This document shows positions 46,201 to 57,597 of a stretch of DNA of 64,000 nt, one piece after another (positions within the stretch are counted from its first letter, which is position 1; each line of letters begins with the position of its first letter). The position numbers were made by a program, and so were the translations under genes. The stretch is from NCBI RefSeq assembly GCF_037975245.1, contig NC_092562.1, positions 25,435,054 through 25,499,053 on the forward strand, read 5' to 3'. Source of the stretch: Apostichopus japonicus (taxonomy: Eukaryota; Echinodermata; Holothuroidea; Aspidochirotida; Stichopodidae). The notes under the pieces were generated by a model that saw only the letters and a program-made list of their open reading frames with translations, did no database searches and was not told the DNA's origin.

Positions 46201-48649
46201 AACATCAAATGTTGAATTCCGAAATGTTTAATTGCAAATACTGGAGGGAAAAAACAAGTTAAAGGTTCCACCGATCATTTGTTGACTTTGGTTTCTCCTA
46301 TTTACTGATCTTTTTGCAATATGAAAGTAAATTAAAACAAGCGAAAGCTTTTCTGCTAGACGACATTGGCAACCACGATTGGCACACGCATATAGGCCTA
46401 CCAGTGTTGAGTGTGGATAGCTAGGCCTAACATTAGGCTATGCAGCCCTTATATGCGTGAATCAGTTAGGTGACCTTGTAGTATTGAACTGACCTTGCTT
46501 GCCAACGTTAGTAGTTGTGAGAAGTACACACTCAAATGACGAGATGCAGTTGAAAATAAATTGTTATATCCAACGTGTTTGTCCTCTTTGTGTTGTTCTT
46601 ATTGTTTTACTTCAATTTAACAGTAAAGGATATGGAGAAAATCCTTTCAAACACATTAAGCACAGTTCGTGTTCAAAAAATCGTTAAAACTTGAAAGGTA
46701 CATGGCGCAATCCACAATACCATACGACATGTACAGCCGCGCACGCAACTGGCTGGCTCAGAACACATGACTAGCAGTGAGAAAACATTTGAGCAGGGCT
46801 CTGTTAGTTGAACAACAAAGATGCAAAAAGTAACATTAGACCAATCACAGTCTATTATTCACAAGATACACCTGGCGTCAGGCAGGCTTGAGTCAAGGAA
46901 TACTAATTAGGAGTTAAAATGTTGCATATATGGCTGGAAATAACAGATGTTGCTGTTGGACAATTTTTCTTTGTACGCTAATAGATTTTATTTTCTTTGC
47001 AAGTTTCCTTTCACTATTTCTTATCAATTATCGCTAGACAAGGCGACTCTCAGTTGGTTGTTCGTTTACGTTGAGGAACACGTGTTTCCTATTTAACGTA
47101 AACAATTTATAATCTTTGCCCACCTATTACCCCGCTTTTGCCAGCAATATTTTTCAACTTGTACTTGAAAGTGTAGACGGCAAATTCTCTTCACTCCTTG
47201 AAGAGGAATTTATTTTACCGCCAAGACACCACCCGCGAACATGGCTAGAGCCTCGTGCAATTGGTACCTTCGAACACTTTGTCAGCCACTACTGAATTTA
47301 TTGGACCAATCATATTGTAAAGATTTTTTTTTTACGATCTCCAATTAGTCATAATGGGGTTTACGCTAGGCCATAATCTCCGAAAATATAACATCTTAAT
47401 AGCGTGAATATGGGGGTATAGAGCAATTGATTTTCTCGGGAGGGGGCATTACATTAACATCTACGTTTAGGAAGTTTCTCCATCTGGGGAAAATTTGTTA
47501 TCTATTAATTCCAACGAATTCTATTTTATCATCATTAGCAGGTTGAACAGTAAGCAACCGACCGAGCAAACCCTTCCTTAGTTAACAGAAATTCTTAGAC
47601 GATTGTAAGTAAATAGTTACTGTCATTATCAGAGTAGTTTTCTTGCTGACTAGACCATCGGGTGATCGGGTTGACCCGTGAGTTTTTTTCACGAACTTGA
47701 AATTCGTAAAGTCTAGTAAACACAAGTCAAACGATAATTGTACGTGATGTTAAAACTTTAAGAAAGAATTTCACTAACACATTTCTTTTCGATATTTTTA
47801 CTTTTAAGTTAAGTTAAGTTAACGTGGGTAATAAAAAGAGAGTCATGAAGACAGTAACGTTCCTTGAATTTATTCTCCTTATTTTTTACCCGTTACTGCG
47901 AACGAACTAGACTTTTACAGCAGTGTTGGTATAGCTTCAAAAATACGCATCTTAGCGATCGCGACACCTCCGTCAGAGATTTGAATGTTTTCAATGAAAT
48001 TCGGGAAGGGGAAAAAAAAGGTTTTGAGCCAGATTCGTTTTTTTTTTGCAAGAAAAAAAACGGTTTGGGGTTTTCACGAAACCGTGCAAGCTTAGTTGGG
48101 GGACTCTTAGATGAGCAATATCGAGTGAAACGGGTAAATGTTTTTACCCAAGCCTAGGCCTATATAGCTACCTTAAGTCGGATTGAACAACATAAATGTG
48201 TTTTTTTTTGGAGGGGGCGGGGAGGGGGAGGGGAACTGGCAACGCTGGCTTATAGTCATGCAGTCCAATTGTGCTGGAAGTATAGCATGTAACATTTCAC
48301 CTTAGCTCTTATACGAAGATAACTGGTATGACCTTGGGATCGTTGAAGGGAACTCCGTCATTAGGGAGATCTGGAGGTCCATCCCCACAAAAAGAAAAGA
48401 TAAATGTGACGTTATGCATTTCTGAGGTAATCACTTGTAGGCTATAAATTATGTATACCATTATGTCGACATGGTTGTTCCCAGAACACTATTACTGTTG
48501 TTGGGCACTTAATGTATATCATTGTTAAAAAGGTACATTTTGGTAAAATTAAGCCTACCTTGAGACCTTCCTCCAAGAAGCAGAATGACAGCAATCAGAA
48601 GATGAATAAATAAAGGTGATCGACACTGCTTTAATCCTCCTTTCTCCAT
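24999..48649 (-). CDS. Fibrinogen-related protein (FREP), seven coding exons
   Basis: Secreted fibrinogen-domain protein of 319 aa. Coding exons in transcript order: 48559-48649, 42749-42817, 39286-39372, 32379-32440, 31495-31623, 28406-28670, 24999-25255 (91+69+87+62+129+265+257 = 960 nt). All introns are GT-AG and phases join exactly (1,1,1,0,0,1). Residues 1-30 contain a hydrophobic signal peptide (FIHLLIAVILLL). Residues 31-103 form a Thr/Ser/Pro-rich stalk. Residues 104-319 are a full fibrinogen C-terminal domain: KDCLDVFNAGYTTDGIYTI, FCNMTDGGGWTV, VDGSVDFYRNW, FGELDHEFWLGN, the Ca-site-like FDRDNDDTG, and WWYKSCANSNLNGDY. Four conserved Cys are present. Family members in echinoderms, molluscs and ficolins bind microbial glycans; that role here is inferred. 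Extra phase-1 stalk exons in introns 1-3 cannot be excluded. Confidence 0.88.
26600..27713. repeat. 54-bp minisatellite in FREP intron 6
   Basis: About 20 imperfect copies of aatctctgtgacagtctaca plus tcacatatcactacacagca plus ggacatttatgctt. Most units are near 54 bp, a multiple of three, so the plus strand shows a 134-codon frame of repeated LNLCDSLHHISLHSRT. That frame is antisense to the gene, inside an intron, and is not evidence of a protein. Confidence 0.9.
28406..28670 (-). CDS. FREP exon 6: central fibrinogen domain
   Basis: 265 nt, phase 0 in and phase 1 out. Acceptor cattatatacag and donor GCAG/gtttgt. Encodes VFQRRVDGSVDFYRNWQSY, FGELDHEFWLGNDKLY, and YQLRIDMVNKDG through YTLSGLGTFNGTA, the central beta-sheet region of the fold. 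Confidence 0.9.
28671..29717. other. FREP intron 5 outside the minisatellite
   Basis: AT-rich intronic DNA. A 90-codon plus-strand frame at 29416-29688 (includes TVNENECITIVQSTPSGAY) has no recognisable domain and is antisense to the gene. Confidence 0.5.
29718..31494. repeat. 79-bp minisatellite carrying copies of FREP exon 5 splice donor
   Basis: About 23 units. On the gene strand each unit begins with a near-copy of the end of exon 5 and its donor (ATGACTGACGGAGGAGG, ATGGACG/gtaagt), followed by tagtatgacatcctatagta and an AT-rich remainder. Most units keep gtaagt, about four have gtcagt and one has gtatgt. Three units share an expanded tataccgtatatac spacer (near 30061, 30757, 30987), suggesting multi-unit copying. 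The array directly adjoins the real donor at 31494. Confidence 0.92.
31495..31623 (-). CDS. FREP exon 5: start of fibrinogen domain
   Basis: 129 nt, phase 0 at both ends. Acceptor tggtataattag and donor GGACG/gtaagt. Encodes IKDCLDVFNAGYTTDGIYTI through FCNMTDGGGWT, with the first conserved Cys pair. The last ~27 nt and the donor are the template repeated downstream as a 79-bp minisatellite. Confidence 0.9.
32379..32440 (-). CDS. FREP exon 4: Thr-rich stalk
   Basis: 62 nt, phase 1 in and phase 0 out. Acceptor ttgttttaacgatag and donor ATCGTG/gtgaga. Encodes SESVQTTPMETTTGDDPSIV. It shares the ...TTPxxTT pattern with exon 3, suggesting that stalk exons arose by duplication. Confidence 0.78.
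33545..35173 (+). mobile_element. Solo LTR (Gypsy-like), nested in the Kolobok-like element
   Basis: Starts TGTCACGCC and ends TTGTGACA, flanked by the 5-bp duplication GAGGC on both sides (33540-33544; 35174-35178). A TATA-like ctatataagg lies at 33754 and AATAAA at 35046, consistent with U3, R and U5 on the plus strand. A 20-bp direct doublet (gcttctttgtatgagccta) lies at 33861-33900. No internal coding region is present, so a full retrovirus-like element was probably lost by LTR-LTR recombination. Confidence 0.8.
34820..34918. repeat. 20-bp tandem repeat inside solo LTR
   Basis: Five copies of gaagtctaagcgatagggaa, the last shortened. Confidence 0.9.
35914..36255 (-). pseudogene. THAP-domain remnant of Kolobok-like transposase
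   Basis: 113-codon frame starting MPEFCVVGACSYTS, followed by SISFFSFPSR and RRRLWINFV, matching the layout of a THAP zinc finger (Cys-x4-Cys, FxxFP, conserved Trp). The second half of the C2CH motif is unclear: GVSHAHES stands where a CxxH would be expected, so it is probably eroded. The start lies about 310 bp inside the right terminal repeat, as expected for the 5' end of a transposase gene. Confidence 0.65.
36905..38768. mobile_element. 1.86-kb foldback-like element with subterminal arrays
   Basis: CCCAGACGAA at 36905-36914 is inverted at 38759-38768. Inside the left end are three 104-bp tandem units (gaaagtccagccttttcctg starts at 36981, 37085, 37189). Inside the right end (38400-38755) many copies of cctggcttttcctgg face the other way. 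No transposase frame was seen and the target duplication is unclear (at most CA). Confidence 0.6.
39286..39372 (-). CDS. FREP exon 3: Thr/Ser-rich stalk
   Basis: 87 nt, phase 1 at both ends. Acceptor tgacctactgatag and donor GAAG/gtacag. Encodes ETTPKQTTSSETTGSTV, a likely O-glycosylated linker. Symmetric phases mean this exon could be skipped without breaking frame. Confidence 0.8.
40040..41418. mobile_element. 1.38-kb non-autonomous hAT element in FREP intron 2
   Basis: Termini TAGGGATGCACCGGAT and ATCCGGTGCATCCCTA are inverted repeats, flanked by the 8-bp duplication CCTGTGGG (40032-40039; 41419-41426). TAGGGATGCACC ends and 8-bp duplications are typical of hAT elements. Both subterminal regions are dense in atccggccggat palindromes, likely transposase binding sites. 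No transposase coding was seen. Confidence 0.9.
42430..42460. repeat. G-rich run
   Basis: gtggtgggactggggggggg; a further G run lies at about 42225. Confidence 0.6.
42749..42817 (-). CDS. FREP exon 2: Pro-rich stalk
   Basis: 69 nt, phase 1 at both ends. Acceptor ttgttcaacag and donor GAAG/gtaagt. Encodes ARYNPGPCPGAAPKPNDH and following residues, with one Cys that might form an inter-chain bond (inference). Confidence 0.8.
43053..43410. mobile_element. 358-bp hAT-type MITE in FREP intron 1
   Basis: CATAGGCGTAGGAA and TTCCTACGCCCTTG form imperfect inverted termini, flanked by the exact 8-bp duplication GTTTTCAG (43045-43052; 43411-43418). The interior has long G/C runs and two copies of a segment containing agatgcaatttggtgc. 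No coding capacity. Confidence 0.88.
43472..44576 (-). mobile_element. hAT transposon fragment with transposase C-terminus
   Basis: On the minus strand about 44370-43721 encodes broken pieces of a hAT transposase. One is FEAIGACLAVLQRRFTGI with SYTILTHMEEIIILNAANG, and then, after a frameshift and a stop, HLYLLAHKSTASAERSFS followed by LLKNYLRSTMSQKR, the dimerisation region characteristic of hAT transposases. Possible termini are tcaggggggtagga at 43472 and tcctacccct near 44575, flanked by similar gtaagcat and ctaagcag. The target duplication is imperfect. DNA binding and most of the catalytic domain are missing. Confidence 0.72.
43721..43909 (-). pseudogene. hAT transposase dimerisation domain
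   Basis: 62-codon open stretch with TASAERSFSTQRLLKNYLRS followed by TMSQKRYNSLML and VHKS, closely matching the hAT-family C-terminal dimerisation motif (SxxERxFS, LKNxLRSTM). The upstream coding is interrupted. Confidence 0.85.
44577..48558. other. Remainder of FREP intron 1
   Basis: AT-rich with no established gene. A minus-strand stretch at about 44600-44760 (FPKDTENVKNLYEADNF) may be more transposase debris. Two overlapping plus-strand frames at 45352-45641 show no recognisable domain. Confidence 0.45.
48559..48649 (-). CDS. FREP exon 1: start codon and signal peptide
   Basis: ATG at 48649-48647. Thirty codons plus one nt encode a short basic N-terminus and a hydrophobic core (LFIHLLIAVILLLGG), then the donor CAAG/gtaggc. 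The peptidase site is likely near GGRSQ. A weak TATA-like sequence (AATAAATACTGG) lies about 140 bp upstream on the minus strand. Confidence 0.85.
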
Positions 48650-50244
48650 TTTGAACAAATCCAGAGGCAGAAAGGGAAAAACAATCTAAGTTTATCAAAT
48701 GTGTCTTTTCCTGTGGTAAGTAGGTACGTATCATGTATGTCTTGCCGTTCTGTGATACTAATGAAGAATTACTGACCGTTTGCCAGTATTTATTACCATC
48801 TTCATAAAGCGTCCAATAAAGTCACCCATATAGTGACTTTTAATTGGTCATGATGGTGGATGACGTATGTAATGTTTCATGCATATTCAAGTTCAACATT
48901 GTAAATATGGAGCTGGTTGTACACAATTCCGTATTCACATCACATCAATTAGTTGATCACGATGTAAGTCTGGAAGCTGATGAGCGGTCGATTGTTTTAC
49001 AGACGATACCCCAGACAATTTGAATATGCAATGAAAATTGCTTAGTCTCAATTGGCTGTTTATGCCTTCAATGCGCAGATAGATTGAACACAGCTAGTTA
49101 GATTTGAAGCATTAATTCTCTTCTTTGTAAAACAAGTCTTGTGAAAATGATTGGTTGTTGCTGCCCTTCGAGGTTTCTACTCCCCCCCCCACACCCCCAC
49201 CCCTTCCTACCATCCCTCGATTGAACTTTCTTCCTACGCCTCGGATACCACGATTCTCTTGAAAAGTGACCAAATACTATAAATGACGTTTTTAGCAAAA
49301 CACATGTGTATCCGCATATATAGTTCGTAAAGGGAGACTTCTGGTAACCAATGAGCATGGCAGTAATGCCATTTATATATCACAACAATATTAGTGAATC
49401 ATTAAAACTTGAATTTGCACGTGATATCTGTCAGACCCCGATCAGCCCTTTATTGTTCTACAGCTAACAGTAGGGGCGCAACAACTGTTTTTTACCGGGG
49501 AGAGGGGAAGGGTAAGATGAAAAACTTCACATTAAGAGGATTCCAAAATTCTTCCGACTGATTTAGGTAGGGGCATAGAAAGGGTACAGTACTGTACTCT
49601 TGTTTAGCCAGTAGGTATGATTACCTCAAAAAAACCTGAGCACGACTCAATTACCCTTGAAGGGAACATTTTCGTTTTCCAATGCCGAGTGAGGAACAAG
49701 TGACATCTTGACGAAAATTACCATTTCCTCGAGTTGCTTCTTGCACTTTACCTGTTTACTTGTACAAAGTCATTGCTATATATAGTTTATGCAAAACATC
49801 ATTAACATGATATCTTGGAATCACATTTAACATTTATGAGTTGTTGCGTTATATAAACTAAACTTGACAAAACAAGATTTTTGATGACAATTCTACTAAC
49901 ATGACATTTTGACGAAAATTATCAAATGGTTGAGATATCGCGTAACCCATACCATGGGAGCTGTTATCTGATTATACCTATACACGGAAAGTCTACACAA
50001 GTGTCCTTTCAGAACCAAGTTTCAGAACTTTTCATGATCACTTGAAAGCATATACGTATGTAAACAGTTAGAAAGCGGTGGCAATGACAATTATGTATTC
50101 ATATACCTATTGTGATTGAGTGTTGTGTAAAAAGTCGCAAGTCTTATATAGAAAACTCAAAACTGTAATATAAAACGGAAGTTCTTAATTAATTTCTAGT
50201 AAAAGGGGCCATTAATGATCGTCACAAACTTTTATAAAATATTC
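48650..50244. other. Region upstream of FREP
   Basis: Should hold the FREP promoter and 5' UTR on the minus strand. A TATA-like element at about 48788-48799 is the only candidate and is weak. A C-rich run lies at 49183. No other gene was seen. Confidence 0.4.
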
Positions 50245-50668
50245 CATATTGATGAAAAAAACCAAAAAACAGATCATAATCAGAGTTTTTTATTGACTTT
50301 TTTGAGGATGTTATGGCAACGGATTATATTTTCCCTGATACCAGTCGGCGATAGATAACCAAACTTATTAAAAGGCTATTCCATGGAGAAAGTATATTTT
50401 TGGACTGATGAAAGAGGAATACAATCTAAGCTTCCAATTGAAGTTTGAACTCATTTCCTAGGCAACGTTTTCAGTTAACACCAGATTGATCAAATATTCC
50501 ATGAAAAAAACAAAACAAAAAAAGACCATAATCAGAGTTTGTTTATTGACTTTTTTGAGGTTGTTATGGCAACGGATTTTATTTTCCCTGATACCAGTCG
50601 GCGATAGATAACCAAACTTATAAAAAGGCTATTCCATGGAGAAAGTATATTTTTGGACTGATGAAACC
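50245..50668. repeat. Tandem duplication of a ~170-bp segment
   Basis: Two near-identical copies (about 50245-50422 and 50494-50665) share cataatcagagttt, gttatggcaacggatt, ccctgataccagtcggcgat, agataaccaaactta and gaaagtatatttttggactg. Confidence 0.88.
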
Positions 50669-50758
50669 TTTTGCCCCTTTCTGTAATTTATGTTGAGACT
50701 AGTTGAGACTAGTGGAACAGAGTTGTCTGATGATCGCTCAACGCGTGAAACTCTGAGT

Positions 50759-52142
<1,384 letters not shown>

Positions 52143-52199
<57 letters not shown>
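52143..52199. repeat. (TA)n microsatellite
   Basis: About 57 bp of alternating TA. Confidence 0.95.
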
Positions 52200-52202
<3 letters not shown>

Positions 52203-52253
52203 AATTTAATAATATATAGGCCTATATATATAATGAACAGTATATATTTAAGC

Positions 52254-52505
52254 TCCGACTGAGAACGTGGATTTTATGAGAACGTGGATTTTATTTTCAG
52301 ACTGAGAACGTGTATTTTATTTTCGGACTGAAAACGTGTCGGACTGAAAACTCGTTTTTTCGGACTGAAAACGTGTATTTTATTTTCGGACTGAAAACGT
52401 GTATTTTATTTTCGGACTGAAAACGTGTCGGACTGAAAACTCGTTTTTTCGGACTAAAAACGTGTATTTTATTTTCGGACTGAAAACGTGTCGGACTGAC
52501 AACCT
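52254..52505. repeat. Tandem array built on cggactgaaaacgtg
   Basis: The core (c)ggactgaaaac(g/t)(t/c)g occurs about ten times, followed alternately by tattttattttcg, tcg or ttttttcg, giving a compound repeat with a larger period near 80 bp. Confidence 0.88.
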
Positions 52506-54307
52506 GTACCCAGTAAAGGACGGCGAAGCCGTCAATCTACACGATTTTACAAGCTGGAATAGTTGCGGATTAACAGCGGGTATAAATATCTGTATCGGTT
52601 TATTTATACTTATGTTTATTTCCGTTGGCAAGAAGGGGATATGATGTTGAACGTGGGGGAGGGTGTGTGTGGGGGGTGGGGCGGAGGAGGGTCCCCTTTG
52701 TAGTGTTGAAACAATGCTACATTTTACGTCTATCTTCGTGTATCACATGTATATAAATTAAAATTACTATCGACACGATCAATCAGTCCTGTCTCTCACC
52801 TCCTCTCATACACTGCTGTATTTCCTCCCCTCTGTTTACCCTGTATTTTTTTAATTTGCCGACTCCCCTTCCCCCCCCCAACCCCCCAAAAAACAAAAAT
52901 ATATGTTCACAATGGTTAACAATTCTATAGTCCCAAGCAAAACACAGCTTGTTGTGGTGAACGTTCACTATACTTGCGGATCAAGACGGATCCCCCCCCC
53001 CACCCCGTACTTCCCAGTTTCAGGATTTGGCAAATGGGAGATTATTCGGAGTTTTCCAAAGAGCTAAAAAAAAATAGTTGTTCGTGATGGTTCAATGATC
53101 TTATATGACATAGGCCTAAATTGTTCTTTTTGTCCTTCATTGACGTCGAAGTTTGAAATGAATTAATCATGCTAGGAACGTTCCGGCAATTTTTAAATTT
53201 CTCTGGCAAGTAAAATAGCTTCCCCCAGTGTTCCTCCTGGTTGACTAGAGCATGTACGCCTATATGGTCACACAATAGTATAGAGTATGATCCATGCAGA
53301 CAGCTAGTATTTTATTTTATTTTAATTCCATCAAATTTCAGTTCAACTCTCGGACAATTTTTGGTTCACTAGTATCAAGTTGAGAGTTGTAATTCGAGTC
53401 AGTCCTGATGAGGTGCAGGGGTAGCCCCGTGGTGGGCTGGGTACCCCCCCCCTCATCCCCGTTGCCGACTTTTTGGCATTTCGTTGGGAGCCTTTCGGAA
53501 CAAGAAGCAGGATATTCAATTCTGGAGTACAGTAGTTTAGTGGAAATAACTGTTAATTTATTGTTCATTTCTTATTCCCTTTTTGCCAATCCATTCTTCC
53601 CTTACTTCCCTTACTTCCCTTTTACCGTTCAAGTTCCGTTATTTTTAATTCGGTGCACCGGTTACGAGGATGGGGTGCAGCTAGGGCAAGTGCTCTGTGA
53701 TCGCCTAAAGGGCCCGTGGCCAGGAGCCCAAATATAAGTAAATATACATATTTATCTATATATGATATATGACAAAAAATGCTTTGTCTTTCCCTCCTGA
53801 TATAGAACTAAAATGCATATATAAAAAAAAAAATTAACATACAGACTGTGTCCGATATATAATTCATACCTAAATTGAATGAAATACCAATTGTTCACAA
53901 ATGACGGACTTGACCATACGTTTGATACCCAATGTTGTAATCACTTCAGAAAAAAATTTCACTTTGTATTTGCGTTTTTATTTTTGTGACACGAGTCAGT
54001 GTGTATCGGACTTATAGCCTATTCACTATTAGTTTCTTGAGCTGTAACAAAATGTCGACTCGAGACGTCGGTTACAATATTTCAAACACTTTACTCAGGT
54101 TAGTACAAGACTGGCGCATCTGTAAAAGTTTGAAATACACTGGTTTCTTACAGTAAAATAGCAATAGGTTACTGTACTTCTATAGGCTAAACTTTTGATA
54201 TTCGATAAAGCATGCACAGCTTTCCTAATGGGTGAATCAACTACGAAACCAGGGCACCCAAACCGGTCGGAATTCGACTGCTCACCATGTAGGCATAAAA
54301 TAGTCAA
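52506..54307. other. Unannotated stretch, no gene seen
   Basis: AT-rich with several G or C homopolymers (about 52660-52690, 52870, 52992, 53447). No coding family was recognised. Confidence 0.5.
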
Positions 54308-54340
54308 ACCAGGGAGCTGCTAGAGTAGCAGCTCCCTGGT
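54308..54340. repeat. Perfect 14-bp hairpin
   Basis: ACCAGGGAGCTGCT, a 5-nt loop AGAGT, and AGCAGCTCCCTGGT. No T run follows. It may be a relic junction of two inverted element ends. Confidence 0.85.
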
Positions 54341-54840
54341 CAAGCTAAAGCCTACGCCTGATGCAAAACTCGACCATAACCTGTACTGTACAGCCCACTA
54401 GTCTTGAACAGTTCTGAACGCATTAACAAACTACAGAGTTTTGTATCACACAACACACACGAAAACGCGGTGTAACAATTTACCGCTTACTACTGCCATA
54501 GACAAGAAACTATGCAGGAATTTCGTCAAGGCCACCGCTTCCGTAAAAACGGGATTGCTAAGAAATTACGAGACAACAGCGACGAACCTGTAGAGGGTAG
54601 TATTGATATTATTTTTGAATCGGGTGGTGTGAAGGACAGAATTTACGAGGAATTTACGAGCGAGCCCACCTTTAAATACGTTTCAGCAAAATATACTCAA
54701 AATTGTAGTAGGTTTCACATTTTCTTAACATATTTAGTTCTACAAACAACAATATGTTGGCACCCATCTATTCATGAATTTAAGCTTATCTATTCTATTG
54801 TCATATGTAATACTGAGCTCTTTTACCATATAACCTTAAA
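54341..54840. other. Unannotated stretch left of duplication copy 2
   Basis: A 133-codon frame beginning at 54512 shows no domain and runs into the repeat array, so it is not called a gene. Confidence 0.4.
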
Positions 54841-54917
54841 ATTGAAACCCTTAGGGAGATCCCAACCAGGTCGAATATGGGACCAGTTGAGAATCCCAGT
54901 TCAACCTATTTAAAAAT

Positions 54918-55048
54918 ATAAGCAGTAAAACATAGTTGACCCAGTTTAACCCAGTAAAACAGTTGACCCAGTAAAACATAGTTGAACCAGTTGGACCCAG
55001 TAAAACATAGTTGAACCAGTTGGACCAAGTAAAACATAGTTGAACCAG
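54918..55048. repeat. 29-bp tandem array (copy 2)
   Basis: About four units of acccagtaaaacatagttga plus accagttgg, fewer than in copy 1. Confidence 0.85.
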
Positions 55049-55228
55049 TTGGGAACCCCAGTTCACACATTTCAACCTAGTTCAAATTTGTTCCAATTTC
55101 CATATAAAAAATTCCAGTTGAAAAGTTCAAACTCAGTTCAAAAGTTCAACTGGAATTTCCACCAGGGGTGGAGACTTCCTGTTCGTATAACATACCGTAC
55201 GTACATAATGTCAGTTTCATATGTTCTT

Positions 55229-55430
55229 TTAGGAGCCGCCAGAGGGCATCTGAGTCTGATGTTATCTCTTGGAAAGGAACACTTCTGTTCTTTTGGATAT
55301 ATTGGTTGATGTCTCGCTGTAATTTGTTCCTCTTTACCTTAGGTTTCACTGGTTTTTGCACTAGCCCAACTGGGTTTAGACTTTGAACTATGTTGACTGC
55401 TGAACTAGACGTGTTGGGTTGAACTACGGC
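55229..55430. repeat. Repeat block shared with 7795-7985
   Basis: Same ggagccgccagagggcatc start and actttgaactatgttgact end. It contains only a single 78-bp-like unit. The minus strand is open for 96 codons across it (FQEITSDSDALWRLLKEH), of unknown origin. Confidence 0.75.
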
Positions 55431-55455
55431 ACACACTTAATAACATCTACTGCAG

Positions 55456-55495
<40 letters not shown>

Positions 55496-57553
55496 TGGAG
55501 AGATTAGACCGTAAATATTCGGAAAGCATTCTTACGATTCTAATAGTAATCTAGGAAGAGACTTTCATCTCCAAGGATCATCATTTGAACATTAGGAGAA
55601 GAGTGTTTACACGGTTATATCAAGAAGTTAACTGACGGCACTGCAGACGGCGTGGAAACTTCCTGTTCATATAACACACCGTACGTATATAATGTCAGTT
55701 TCATATGCACCTGTTTAGTGTATTATACATATGCAAGTTTAAAGTTCTAGGAAAAAGCACTGGTTTTTTTTTGGGTAATTCACTATGTCGTCGAATATAA
55801 TTTGCTGAAAAAAGGGTGTTCCCCTTTGTTACATTAACATAGCTTTTGTAGTTAGTAGTCTATGCAGCCTTCAAGCAGATAACTTATACTCAGTTGCTAA
55901 CTTGCATAACCAGTGATTAATAAGTTTGTGAAGTTAAGGGCCAATAGGTACAAATGTATCGCAAAAAGTTCGGAACAAAAGCGCAATCGCAAAAGATGGA
56001 GTTTCTGACTGACACTGACCGTATCGTTGACGATTAGCGCGGAGCGGGGAGGGGGGGGGGGGGGGGTACAAGGCAGCAGTCGGAATTTACTGGCTTCAAA
56101 ACCCATCCAGTTGAAATTTCAGCCACTACACCCCCCCCCCCGATCATCAGGCCTTAGCTACGTCCCTGCTTGTATAGTGTATTATGCATTACTTTGTTCG
56201 TATATGTGGATGTAAGTGGCTTAATGGGCGTTTTGTGAAGTTTCTCTGCAGTAAAACTCCAACAGTAAACAATAGCATGTCCAGCTGTATCGCTCTAACT
56301 CGACAAGGATATCAGCATTGCTAAAAATGTTAACATTGCTAAAAATGACTAACAAATAGTTTTAGAAATATACATGTTTGGATGTCTGACTAAACTATTC
56401 TCAAATATATCGTGTGCGCATGCGTTAAATGAAGGTGTTAGAGGGAGGTGTTAATTTACATTAAACGGTCCAACAAATTTTTACAATGTCAGCATACCTA
56501 CCTTTCATTACTTCTCTGTCACGGACAAATGAACCACCATGTCACTTTGTATGAAGTCAGCTTTAAAGGTATTCGGTGTAGGTCCCAAACTTTTAGCATG
56601 CTAAATGTTGATGACATTTGAAAAGTATTCTTTTCCGGGCCTCTCAACCTCCACATTATTCCCAGACATTTAGGACAGTTAAAATAAAACATGCAAAGGT
56701 CTCCACATCAATTGATTTAAGAGAATGGAAGAAAATTCGGAATGTTTGAAAGTTTGAGAACACGTGACCATTTTATGAAGTTGTAGCATAATTTTGGCAA
56801 ATAAAGTTGACCTTAAAAATTAAGGCCTATACTGCGTAAATGTGTATGCCCTTGTATATGGTGTAGTGGCGCAGGTTTTTAGTATTAAGCCTTCAAACTG
56901 AAACGCCAGGTGTAATTGGATCGAACGATCTGAGAAATAACATTAACAGTGCTGTCAGTCTCATCATCACGTATCATTATGCAAATTATTTGAGCTCTTT
57001 GACAGAATGTGTAAATATGATTCGATATTTTACTTTATTTTTCCAAACTTTGGTCTTGAATACTGAACCGTTTCACTAATCTTATATGCTTCTTGTTTGA
57101 CTTCCCTTTTTGGTCAAATATATTGCAAAAAGAAGATACATAATTGAGAAGATTTAGATCTCAAATAACCTGGAACTTTATCTAAATTTGTTCTGCTTTC
57201 CATCTCAACTCTATATCTCTACGTCGGAAACAATCACACTGTTCACTTTTTCTGTCCAACATATGGTGATTACATATAACTTCTAAGATATTTCTATTGT
57301 TGCATAGTCCTCACTATCTGTTTATCCAATTCCATCAAACTGCCAGATACGAGTTCGGAAACTAGAGCAGATTTGAAACATAATCATATTTGAAATATGT
57401 GTACTTTGTTTAATTTCATTTGTCGAACTATCAGAGTTATAAGGTTAGGCTAAGGCACGTACAATTAAAGCAAGTAAAAGACTCCGACGGAACACATGAC
57501 ACAATAGGGAAAGATCATCACATAAAGAGGAATTATCTTGAACAAAGAATATG

Positions 57554-57597
57554 GGGACGTCACAATCAACTTTACCCATATATAGAGTGACGTCATG
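57554..57597 (+). promoter_or_regulatory. Conserved CRE-like and TATA-like cluster upstream of TRIM
   Basis: A perfect CRE palindrome TGACGTCA at 57588-57595, a second ACGTCAC at 57557, and a TATATAG between them. All are kept in the duplicated copy near 11694-11735. The TATA lies upstream of the CRE relative to TRIM, so if this is a promoter its direction is uncertain. Confidence 0.35.

Noticed and set aside
54512-54913. 133-codon plus-strand frame
   Set aside because: No domain, and it runs into the 29-bp repeat region, so coding is unlikely.
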